Assembly (NCBI GenBank): GCA_021604005.1
Contig: BQIV01000005.1
Location: 62,001 to 126,000, forward strand
From: Nitrospirales bacterium
GTDB lineage: Bacteria; Nitrospirota; Nitrospiria; Nitrospirales; UBA8639
Length of the DNA: 64,000 bases
Reading direction: 5' to 3'
Under the pieces are notes generated by a model. It saw nothing but the letters and a program-made list of their open reading frames with translations. It did no database searches and was not told the DNA's origin. The translations under genes and the position numbers were made by a program. Below are positions 52,838 through 60,645 of this stretch, piece after piece (positions within the stretch are counted from its first letter, which is position 1; each line of letters opens with the position of its first letter).

Positions 52838-54745
52838 TCATACATCGGGAGGCATGGCAACAGGCAAGGTTAAGATAAATATTGCTCCGCATCCTTCACC
52901 ACCGCTTCGCACATGCAGCGACCCTCCCATGTTTTTGGCCAAGAGGGCCCCGCTGTGGAGGCCAAATCCATGACCGTCTTTCTTGGTCGTAAAGCCTTGA
53001 GAAAAAATATGCGTCAACTGACCAGGAGGAATTCCTACGCCTGTATCCGCAACTTCGAGTTGGACCATACTCCAGTCACGTGCCGCTGGCCCAATTCGAA
53101 CTGTGAGTATTTTTCGTGGGCTCTTCTGCATCGCTTGGGTACTGTTACGTATTAAATTCACTAAAATTTGTAACGTTTGATGCTTATCGACCATCACTTC
53201 TTCTGTGTTGACAAATTCCCGCACAATTTCTCCACCCAATTTCTCTAAGAGCACCTTATTGATCGTCAAGGCTTGCTCCATGAGGTCAGCCAACATCACG
53301 GGTTCATGCAGGCCTCCAGCCTTGACCATACCTTGCTGCATCGCCACACATTGCTTCGCATGCTCTGCACTCTCCACCAATGACTCCAGTTCATGGAGCG
53401 TCACCTGCTGCTCATCGATCAGATGGTCCGCTAACTGCGCAAGATAGCCTGGAATCTGCCGGCCTTTCGGATCGTGAGACACATAGGCATTGAGATCATC
53501 CATGTGGGTATTAAGCATGTGTGAAATTTTCCGCACATCGCCCACAAGGGATTGCCGTAGCGTCGTCCCCATGATTCCCACAGAGACATTAATACTGTTC
53601 AGGACATTGCCCACATTATGAAGTACGCTGGTCGCCACATCGGCCATACCTAGGCGACGAGAGGTCTCAACGAGTTGATCATGAAACTGCCGCCGCTCGT
53701 TTTCGAGACGCTTGCGTTCGGTAATGTCGTGCGCCACACACACCAATCCCTGTATCACGCCTCTCTCATCTTTCATGAGGGAACCGGACAGTGCCATGGG
53801 GATCGACTCGCCATTTTTGGCAAGATACGTCGTTTCAACATTACTGACCACCCCCTGAAAATACAACGCTTCCATAATAGGGCCTTGCGTCAATTCTTCG
53901 CCAAAGATCTTACTCGGACATTCCTCCAACAACTCGTCTTCTTCGTAGCCAAGCAACATCAATAACGAGCGATTCACCGCCTCAATGGTCATATTCGCAT
54001 TAATCACCAGTAACGTATCGGCCATGGATCTGATGATGTTTTCCATATGAGTCTTAGCGGCGGAAAGCTCATCTTTCGCTTTCGCCAGTTCACCATTCTT
54101 TCGCGCTAAATCTTTGGCTGTCCCCCCATACATTCCCTCATTCCTTTGACACTCACGAGCATGGACCGCGCCAGCATGTCCTTCGTGCAACGGCAGCGAT
54201 TGTTCATCAGGAATGGGGCACTCACCATCGAATTGGGGGCTTCTGCATTGAGAGAGGCACCATTTGTGCGTCAGAACCATAGCCATTTGAAAAACATCGA
54301 TCGCGTGAAATGGCTTACGCAACACTAAGAATTGTTCTCGATGTGTCCCTTCTTCTATCTCGACATCCGACACATGCTCCACACTGTCCGTACAGAGGAC
54401 ACATTGAAGCAAGGGGTCAACGTTCAAATATTGTACAAGCATGCGTCCTGCCGACCACTCTGACATCGCATTCAGATCGATAAATACAACCGCAAAGGGA
54501 CAGTTGGCTTCCACTGCGTGTTGAATCATGGCGATGCCGGCCTCGCTACATTCCACATTGTGTATGTCAAAACTTGGCCAACGGGAGAAAAATGCAGGAG
54601 TACGCAACGCCGCACCATTGGGCTGTGAACGATGTACCGAATCCGCGATCGGTGTCTGATCCAACATTTGACGAACATCCGAAGAAAAGCCCGGATTGTC
54701 ACCGACAACCAATATTCGGCTTCTTATTCCTTGCAGAACGTTCAC
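52838..54745 (-). CDS. Hybrid histidine kinase with a degenerate N-terminal receiver
   Basis: About 635 residues: receiver, coiled coil, PAS and kinase. In the receiver the acidic pair is partly lost (RILVVGDNPGFSS), though Asp in VVFIDLNAM and Lys in LRKPFHAIDVF remain. The PAS domain opens IIRSMADTLLVINANMTIEA and ends VCVAHDITERK. The H-box is of the HNVGN type, ATSVLHNVGNVLNSINVS. The HATPase has LVNLIRNSTQAM, ADTGVGIPPGQLTHIFSQGF and HGFGLHSGALLAKNMGG. Start uncertain: GTG 54745 has AGGGGG 8 nt upstream, while an earlier GTG at 54784 would add 13 residues. Downstream partner of the single-domain receiver at 54,804. Confidence 0.9.
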   Translation of the reverse strand: MNVLQGIRSRILVVGDNPGFSSDVRQMLDQTPIADSVHRSQPNGAALRTPAFFSRWPSFDIHNVECSEAGIAMIQHAVEANCPFAVVFIDLNAMSEWSAGRMLVQYLNVDPLLQCVLCTDSVEHVSDVEIEEGTHREQFLVLRKPFHAIDVFQMAMVLTHKWCLSQCRSPQFDGECPIPDEQSLPLHEGHAGAVHARECQRNEGMYGGTAKDLARKNGELAKAKDELSAAKTHMENIIRSMADTLLVINANMTIEAVNRSLLMLLGYEEDELLEECPSKIFGEELTQGPIMEALYFQGVVSNVETTYLAKNGESIPMALSGSLMKDERGVIQGLVCVAHDITERKRLENERRQFHDQLVETSRRLGMADVATSVLHNVGNVLNSINVSVGIMGTTLRQSLVGDVRKISHMLNTHMDDLNAYVSHDPKGRQIPGYLAQLADHLIDEQQVTLHELESLVESAEHAKQCVAMQQGMVKAGGLHEPVMLADLMEQALTINKVLLEKLGGEIVREFVNTEEVMVDKHQTLQILVNLIRNSTQAMQKSPRKILTVRIGPAARDWSMVQLEVADTGVGIPPGQLTHIFSQGFTTKKDGHGFGLHSGALLAKNMGGSLHVRSGGEGCGAIFILTLPVAMPPDV

Positions 54746-54803
54746 GCCACACATCCCCCTCTGAATCGATCCAGAAATTGACACATTGCGACATTTGCCA
54801 TAC

Positions 54804-55289
54804 CTAATTCAGGTGGACATGTTTGACGCGCTGCAGATTGTGCACAGGATGCCCCTTTGACCAGTATTTCGTTAATCCCTGCATAAGCTCTAAATATCCA
54901 TCTAAACTATTGGGTTTGGTCACAAACGAGTGGGCTCCCAAGTTATACGCACTATCGATATGTTTGGCAACGCGTGAGGTCGTTAATACCAACACAGGAA
55001 TATCCTGCAACGCGTGATCAGATTTAATTTCGACCAGTGCAGAGCATCCGTCTTTTTTGGGCATGTTCAAATCCAAAATAATCAGGCCGGGACGCGGTGA
55101 GGTTACCGGATCACCATAGGTCCCACGATGCGTTAAATAATTCATCAGCTCTTCGCCATCATGAACGAACCGCAATTCCTTTCCGAGTCGGCATTCATCC
55201 CAAGCCGCCTGGGCAACTAAACAGTCATCCGTGCTATCATCCGCCATTAACACAATGAAGGGAACGGCTTGCATACAAGTACTCATCAT
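54804..55289 (-). CDS. Single-domain response regulator (Rcp1-like)
   Basis: 161 residues, a stand-alone receiver. Acidic pair in FIVLMADDSTDDCLVAQAAW, phosphoacceptor in LIILDLNMPKKDGCSAL, switch Thr/Ser in VLVLTTSRVAKHID and Lys in SFVTKPNSLDGYLELM. The insert ELMNYLTHRGTYGDP is typical of Rcp1-type receivers that work with phytochrome-like and hybrid kinases. ATG 55289 has AGGAGG 5 nt upstream. It lies upstream of the 52,838 kinase (58 nt gap), so they probably form one operon. A c-di-GMP riboswitch lies about 410 nt further upstream on the same strand. Confidence 0.92.
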   Translation of the reverse strand: MMSTCMQAVPFIVLMADDSTDDCLVAQAAWDECRLGKELRFVHDGEELMNYLTHRGTYGDPVTSPRPGLIILDLNMPKKDGCSALVEIKSDHALQDIPVLVLTTSRVAKHIDSAYNLGAHSFVTKPNSLDGYLELMQGLTKYWSKGHPVHNLQRVKHVHLN

Positions 55290-55700
55290 CACACCCTCCT
55301 TTTTAACTCATGAAATCTGGTCGTCCGAGATTCAATCATGTGCGTGTGTTGTCGATAGGTTTTCTCCCACTACCCTTCTCCTTTACACACTGGCTTTGTT
55401 GCATGTCTGCATGCAACTCGGACTTCAACACGGAATAATTATGAGACAAGACAACTTTGGCATGAACATATTGTGATAGTGGAATAATAGGGTCAGCCCA
55501 TGATACGCGCTGCTCATTGTGGCAAGTCATACGACTGTTGCCCAAAGCCGAGTCCACGTTAAGGAGATTGCAACCAGGATGGAGAGAGCGGTCTATCGTC
55601 TAGACTGAGCAAGGATAGGAAACTGGAGGGAGAAGCGCGAGACTCCAAGGTCTTCGCCTATCACGTCGATAAACGCAAGAGATCTTGACGCTTCAGAGAC
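55290..55700 (-). other. Long spacer between the c-di-GMP riboswitch and the receiver gene
   Basis: About 410 nt with no convincing gene. A 73-codon open frame (55336-55557) lacks a family or a good ribosome site. I find no clear intrinsic terminator immediately after the aptamer; a CTATC / GATAG inverted repeat lies near 55591-55620. Either this is a long leader of the receiver mRNA or it hides a small RNA or peptide that is the true riboswitch target. Confidence 0.35.
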
Positions 55701-55800
55701 CAGTGTGGCGGCCAGGCGAACCCCGGGAATATCATGATCCCAACTCAGGTCCCTTAGCTTTGCGTCTTACCTTCTCAGGTAGTTTGCCCTGTGCACCCTG
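55701..55800 (-). promoter_or_regulatory. Cyclic-di-GMP-I (GEMM) riboswitch aptamer
   Basis: The minus strand carries the invariant GEMM-I core: CACAGGGCAAAC (GGGCAAA at 55789-55783), a short hairpin TACC / GGTA, then GACGCAAAGC (55766-55757) and the closing AGGGACC segment. The second helix holds a GGGA / TCCC hairpin and ends with GGTTCGCCTGGCCGCC, equivalent to the consensus GCCRGGYUGCC region. The outer stem also forms: CAGGGTG (55800-55794) pairs with CACACTG (55707-55701) with a single mismatch. This aptamer class binds c-di-GMP to switch downstream expression. It points towards the receiver/kinase genes at 55,289-52,838. Confidence 0.9.
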
Positions 55801-56090
55801 TTGTCTCTTGTATCGGCAATCTACACGATTTCTTGAGGAGAACATTCGTCAAAATTGTCTATGCGCAGCAGGACTTATGCCACAACCAGACACCTTCATC
55901 ACTCAAGACTATCGCAAATCCACATACGGTCCAAACAGGAATATACGATGAACTCCGCGCGGTACCGCCTGAACGTAAGGAAGGTTATGCCCGCCTGTAT
56001 GACCTGCAGGCGATTGACGGTTCGGGAAATCCGGATTCAGTGCGACGACATGCAGATTCGGCATAACTGAAACGGCTATAGCATGTATGA

Positions 56091-57599
56091 CTACACGTGA
56101 TAGGAACGTGCACACATTTCAGCCTCATGACCAGCCTCGGTAGGACGGCCCGCCGGTAGGGTAATCAGAAAGGTAGATCCTTGTCCAAGCCGGCTCTGCA
56201 CGGTGATCGTGCCCCCGCAACGATCGACGATTTTCTTACAGACAGCAAGGCCAACACCCGTCCCTTCGAATTCGTCTCTCCGATGGAGACGTTTGAACAT
56301 TCCAAAAATACGGTCTGTATACTGACTATCTATCCCAATACCGTCATCTTCGATTCGGAGCTGACACAACACATCAGAACGCCGTCCGTCGTGTTGACGT
56401 CGCTCATTCATGAGACTGGCCGATATGCGAACGACGGGGGCTTCATTAGGTTTATGAAATTTCAATGCGTTTCCGATTACGTTTTGCAATAATTGCCGCA
56501 ATTGCGTTCGGTCAAACTCAATCACAGGAAGTTCCTCAACTTCTATCCTTGCCTGAGACTCCTCAATACGAACCGCAAAATCATGCAGAATCTCGTTAAC
56601 CACCTCACCAAGCGCAACTGAGTCAACCTGTCGCTCTTGATGTTCCAAGCGCGAATACACAAGCAAATCTTGGATAAGATGCTGCATTCGGTCCGAGGCC
56701 TTGAGAATACGCCCCAAAAACTCGTGTCCCGTCTCATGTAACGCCTCTCCACACTTCACCCGTAATAAATCGCTAAAAACTTGGATTGTGTGAAGCGGTT
56801 CTTGCAAGTCATGGGCAGCCACGGAGGCGAACTGATCAAGCTCATGGTTTGATCGCACCAATTCTTCGGTTTTACACCGAAGCGCAAGTTCGGCACGCTC
56901 TCGTTCATGCACTTCGATCAACGCCTGATCCCGCGCTTCCCTGAGATCGTTGTTCCGTTGCTCCAAATCTCGAATCGACTTCGCCAGTTGTGTTTCTATC
57001 ACTTGCCGGCGAAGCACATCATGTTCTAATTGCGCATTCGCAGCATGGAGTTCCGCCATCCGTTGATCCACAAGATGCTCTAACTCTCCAAGGCGGAGCT
57101 TGGCATATCCTGCCCAATGCCATTTGTGTGTGAGCGAATTTGCTAATTGGCGAACTTCGATTGGATCAAATGGTTTTCGAAGAATGAGGAGTTGATCACG
57201 GTGTCCTAAGCGGGGAATCACTTCATCCCATGGATGGTCTGAGAATGCGGTACAGATCACAGCCTGAATGGCGGAATCAATTTCCCAAATCCGTTCGATC
57301 GTTTCGACGCCATCCCACCCGGACGGCATTCGCATATCCACAAACAGCACAGCATACGGTTTTCCCTGCTCTACAGCCGTTTTGACGAGCTCATACCCCG
57401 CAACACCCTGATCGGCACTGTCGACCAAAAACGATTCTTGATAGGGTATGGTCACGCCATCGTCAAATAATACGGCATGCGCAGCATGCATCGCGGAATC
57501 CGCAGTTGGCGAACCTAAGACTTTTCGGTAATCGTCAATGATGGCAGGATTATCATCAATCACCAAAATACGTCGATTGAGAGTAAGCGCGTCAGGCAT
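56091..57599 (-). CDS. REC-HisKA-HATPase hybrid histidine kinase
   Basis: 502 residues. The receiver is complete (RILVIDDNPAIIDDYRKVL, Asp in LFVDMRMPSGWDGVETIE, ICTAFSDHPWD, Lys in LILRKPFDPIEVRQ). A coiled-coil linker follows, then a HisKA box AAHDLQEPLHTIQVFSDLL and an HATPase with LLQNVIGNALKFHKP, EDDGIGIDSQYTDRIFGMF and GTGVGLAVCKKIVDRCGG. The layout matches bacteriophytochrome-type kinases without the sensor. ATG 57599, with GGAGG 8 nt upstream. Its receiver is closely related to those at 57,852 and 40,464. Confidence 0.93.
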   Translation of the reverse strand: MPDALTLNRRILVIDDNPAIIDDYRKVLGSPTADSAMHAAHAVLFDDGVTIPYQESFLVDSADQGVAGYELVKTAVEQGKPYAVLFVDMRMPSGWDGVETIERIWEIDSAIQAVICTAFSDHPWDEVIPRLGHRDQLLILRKPFDPIEVRQLANSLTHKWHWAGYAKLRLGELEHLVDQRMAELHAANAQLEHDVLRRQVIETQLAKSIRDLEQRNNDLREARDQALIEVHERERAELALRCKTEELVRSNHELDQFASVAAHDLQEPLHTIQVFSDLLRVKCGEALHETGHEFLGRILKASDRMQHLIQDLLVYSRLEHQERQVDSVALGEVVNEILHDFAVRIEESQARIEVEELPVIEFDRTQLRQLLQNVIGNALKFHKPNEAPVVRISASLMNERRQHDGRRSDVLCQLRIEDDGIGIDSQYTDRIFGMFKRLHRRDEFEGTGVGLAVCKKIVDRCGGTITVQSRLGQGSTFLITLPAGRPTEAGHEAEMCARSYHV

Positions 57600-57851
57600 A
57601 CTGAGCCGCCTCCGTTCTGAATGCAAGATTCAGAGTCAAAGGGAATTTCTCGTTATCACCATGTTTGCCCGTTGGTGACCCCATGCGGCATCTGACGTAG
57701 ACCCAGAGAACAGCACAATACAGACCAACCCCACGGGGTTGCATTCCGATTACACTTGAGTTTCGCAACGCCAGAATCTTGCACTCTGCACCACACACAA
57801 GTAATTTAACGATACGGAGCCGTTCGTCAACACATGAGAAGACCGCTGCCG

Positions 57852-58463
57852 TCAATCACCTGTCACAGGTGGCACAACCATTGCCAATTGAATTTGTTCA
57901 GCCTCCCGTTGCAATTCCTCCGCACGTTCATCGGCCAGTTGAGCCATCAGGTCGAATTGACCTTTGTCATGTTGAGCTTGATGCCATCGTTTGGTCAAAG
58001 AAGTGGCCAACTGCCAAACTTCAATATTATCAAATGGTTTCCGAAGGATAAGGAGCTGGTCATTTTTAGGTAATCGCTCCATGACTTGATCCCAATCATG
58101 GTCGGAAAATGCCGTGCAAATGACAACCTGTAAATTTCCGTCTACTTCCCAGAGATGCTCGATTGTTTCCACGCCGTCCCAGCCAGGCGGCATTCGCATG
58201 TCGACAAAGGCCACAGCATACGGCTTCCCCTGTCGAACAGCCTGTTGGACCATCCTATGCCCTTCCTGCCCTTGATCGGCAAAATCGAGGTCAAAGGTCT
58301 CGACAGCCTGTTGTACTGGAACATCATCAAACAGTCCTCCCCGTGCCTCATGAAGCAACGTTGCATCGAACCCTTGACACAAGATCTTGCGAAAATCTTC
58401 GTGGATGGCCACGTTGTCGTCAATCACAAGAATCCGCCGATTCGTCTGAATACTCTCCGTCAT
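57852..58463 (-). CDS. Receiver protein with C-terminal coiled-coil tail
   Basis: 203 residues. A receiver of the same subfamily as the one in the 56,091 gene: RILVIDDNVAIHEDFRKIL, Asp in VAFVDMRMPPGWDGVETIE, ICTAFSDHDWD and ILRKPFDNIEVWQL. A helical tail follows (DLMAQLADERAEELQREAEQ) but no output domain, so it probably acts as a phosphate shuttle or protein-protein module for the kinase gene 252 nt downstream. ATG 58463, with GGAGG 8 nt upstream. Confidence 0.9.
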   Translation of the reverse strand: MTESIQTNRRILVIDDNVAIHEDFRKILCQGFDATLLHEARGGLFDDVPVQQAVETFDLDFADQGQEGHRMVQQAVRQGKPYAVAFVDMRMPPGWDGVETIEHLWEVDGNLQVVICTAFSDHDWDQVMERLPKNDQLLILRKPFDNIEVWQLATSLTKRWHQAQHDKGQFDLMAQLADERAEELQREAEQIQLAMVVPPVTGD

Positions 58464-58801
58464 GAGTTGACCTCCATTGCAACAACAGGGAATTCAAAGT
58501 GAAACACTCGTCAGAACCCATTCTCCGGTCCTGCCGCAAGCAGCCCAGGTTTATACATACCGTCGGACCTGAAGAGCCAAATCTTAAGATCTCTAGCAAC
58601 ATCAGTATGCTTGGACACAGGCGTTGAACGACCCGGATGAACCTGACGGGCAATCAATAGAAGAGAGAATTCCTGCAACCATGAGAATATGTAAGGTTGG
58701 AACACAGTAACATTCGGGCAAGATACAGAGCTGTATTCGGTTAAGAATAAGGCTCTGCCATCTCTAATCTCATGGGGAAAAGACGGCTTGGCGTTTTGAT
58801 A
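58464..58801. other. Intergenic stretch without recognised features
   Basis: 338 nt between a receiver gene and a membrane-protein gene. I see no gene, strong hairpin or consensus promoter. The ribosome site GGAGG near 58471-58476 belongs to the receiver gene. Confidence 0.4.
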
Positions 58802-59485
58802 TTATGAAACTTCTTGTTTCCTGGCCCAGGGAGAGAGAATTGGGGGTTGCGCTTGTGTGGGAGAAGCTCCCGCCCCCTCTTGCTTTAGTCGACGTACCGT
58901 TTTCTTAGCCATTTTTTGGGCATGGCGATTGATGCATCGACGCATTCGCCAATACGACACTATCGGCCTCACTGTGCGGGGCGTTCCACCATCTACAAGC
59001 TGAAGAGTCACAAGACTACGTAGCGTATCTCGTTGAACCACCGGATAGGTCAGGGTGTAAGAATGGCCCCATTGATCCCGATAATAAATCGATAAGCGAA
59101 TACTATCCCGTTTTTCTTGAAGCAATGGTGACGTAGGATTGGCCTTAATCCACACCTCATGCTCCTGGCTTCCTACGGCCATGACAGGTATCACAGGTAA
59201 CGGTTCAACACCTTCTGCTCCATGCACCGTCACACGAATGTCAGAAGCCTGTGACCCTCCAAAATTTTGTAAGTATACTTTTAAAATGTCTTCTCTATTC
59301 GAATAGATCGTTGTGCTCTTTGTAATGTGCACATCAGGTTGCAGGGCTTGAAATGCACGTTGCGTTCTTTCCACTGTACCCAAGTAGCGCAGATACAGGA
59401 CGGAGAGAGCAATGAGCCCTAGTCCAACCACAAGAAGTAGGTTTACGGCAGTGGGTGTAAGAGTCAATGGCATATCCATACACAC
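58802..59485 (-). CDS. Single-pass membrane protein of unknown function
   Basis: 227 residues. One N-terminal membrane helix (LLLVVGLGLIALSVLYLRYL), then a domain with an immunoglobulin-like feel: DILKVYLQNFGGSQASDIRV, VIPVMAVGSQEHEVWIKANP, RLSIYYRDQWGHSYTLTYPV. A basic region (MAKKTVRRLKQEG) and a proline-rich end follow. No family recognised. The beta-rich part could be a CARDB-like fold, but I am not sure. GTG 59485 has a GAGG site 6 nt upstream; an ATG two codons later is possible. Confidence 0.72.
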   Translation of the reverse strand: MCMDMPLTLTPTAVNLLLVVGLGLIALSVLYLRYLGTVERTQRAFQALQPDVHITKSTTIYSNREDILKVYLQNFGGSQASDIRVTVHGAEGVEPLPVIPVMAVGSQEHEVWIKANPTSPLLQEKRDSIRLSIYYRDQWGHSYTLTYPVVQRDTLRSLVTLQLVDGGTPRTVRPIVSYWRMRRCINRHAQKMAKKTVRRLKQEGAGASPTQAQPPILSPWARKQEVS

Positions 59486-60366
59486 ATATCCTCTCTCTCG
59501 AGCACCTCTTTAATTCATCATGAGCAAACCTAGCAGACTCATAAAAGCTTTCATGTTCATTCCCGAACACCATGCGACTGCTGGAACTAAATGGAGCAAG
59601 AATAGCGCCAACATTCTTTCGAAAAAAGAATCGTCAGGATCTCCCGGTAACGCCTCACGACCCACACCATCGATCAGTATCATCTCCGACACACTGAATC
59701 ACGTTTTTGACGAGAGTGAGTCAATACGGAAAAATGCCCGACGTTCTCAATTTGTACAACGGGACACGAGAATGTCAGAACGAAACTAAGCAACAAAAAA
59801 TAGGAATAACCGAGCAAAAGGCGGCGCGAGGAAATGGTTAGGATACTTTACATCGAAGAGGTGTTGAACAACTGACTACACCACGCCAGTATTATGACTG
59901 CACACATCACGCTGACGCGTGAGGCGACAAGAAAATTTTCTAGAATGTTTGACAAAATAGGGACATTTGTTCTTCCACTCCGTAAACCCATTGCACAGAA
60001 AAAATGGCCCGACTTTTGCTCGCTTCAGGAGACATGTCTATACAACACACTACAACTACATATCCGTGGCAACAGCCCAAAGATGTCCAGACCTCTCTCA
60101 CCCCCAACACTCCAGGGGTAAGTAGTTTTCAGCATTCCCAAATCGAATTGATCACGGCATTGCTTGACCCCTGTCTTACCGTTGGAGAAGCAACCTTACA
60201 CGCTCTCATCCAACGTCATCATCCACCCAACCGACCTGGCTGACCTGCCAGAACGTACGCCTGCATCGTCTAAGGATCACACCTTCCGAACCTTCTCTTC
60301 GAGGCTTGCCATCGTTCTATTAGCCATACAGTCTATGAATACGAATCGGTAAATTTTCGGGCATTG
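59486..60366. other. Long non-coding stretch
   Basis: About 880 nt without a credible gene. A 79-codon frame at 60004-60243 has no recognised family and a poor ribosome site, so it is left out. A small perfect hairpin ATTCTTT / AAAGAAT lies at 59613-59631. Nothing else stands out. Confidence 0.4.
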
Positions 60367-60447
60367 TGGTACAATTCACAGAAACATATACCTGTCTCAA
60401 CAGATAATCATGGACAGAGGCTTTGTGTGCCTTCGCCTATCTGTCCA
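60367..60447 (+). promoter_or_regulatory. Extended -10 promoter and strong leader hairpin upstream of the MFS-PlsC-ligase gene
   Basis: TGGTACAAT at 60367-60375 fits an extended -10 element. About 35 nt downstream a hairpin forms: TGGACAG-AGGC (60411-60421) pairs with GCCT (60435-60438) and CTGTCCA (60441-60447), eleven base pairs with a 2-nt bulge. The leader to the gene start at 60646 would be about 265 nt. Its role is unknown. Confidence 0.45.
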
Positions 60448-60645
60448 CTTGGACATAACAAATTTTCCGCCGGACAATCAGCTATTCTTTCTCTCATGCA
60501 TAGACAATGGCATGAATCAATACCGCCTAATCGCACCTAAAGGAAAAGCCTGATACAATTGACTGAACACACTGTTAAGAACCTGAGTTTGTTCCACCCT
60601 GCCAATACGTAGCATGACCTTACCCTGTTCATATCCAACGGACGT

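Noticed and set aside
56010-56045. GGTTCGGGAAATCC, which looked like a tRNA T-arm
   Set aside because: The stem and 7-nt loop geometry do not fit, and no anticodon arm or acceptor stem pairs around it.
55685-56066. Overlapping plus-strand open frames across the riboswitch region
   Set aside because: They lie antisense to a convincing c-di-GMP aptamer and have no ribosome site or homology.
60004-60243. 79-codon open frame before the MFS-PlsC-ligase gene
   Set aside because: No family, no useful ribosome site for the first ATG, and a too-short spacer for the second; chance is likely.
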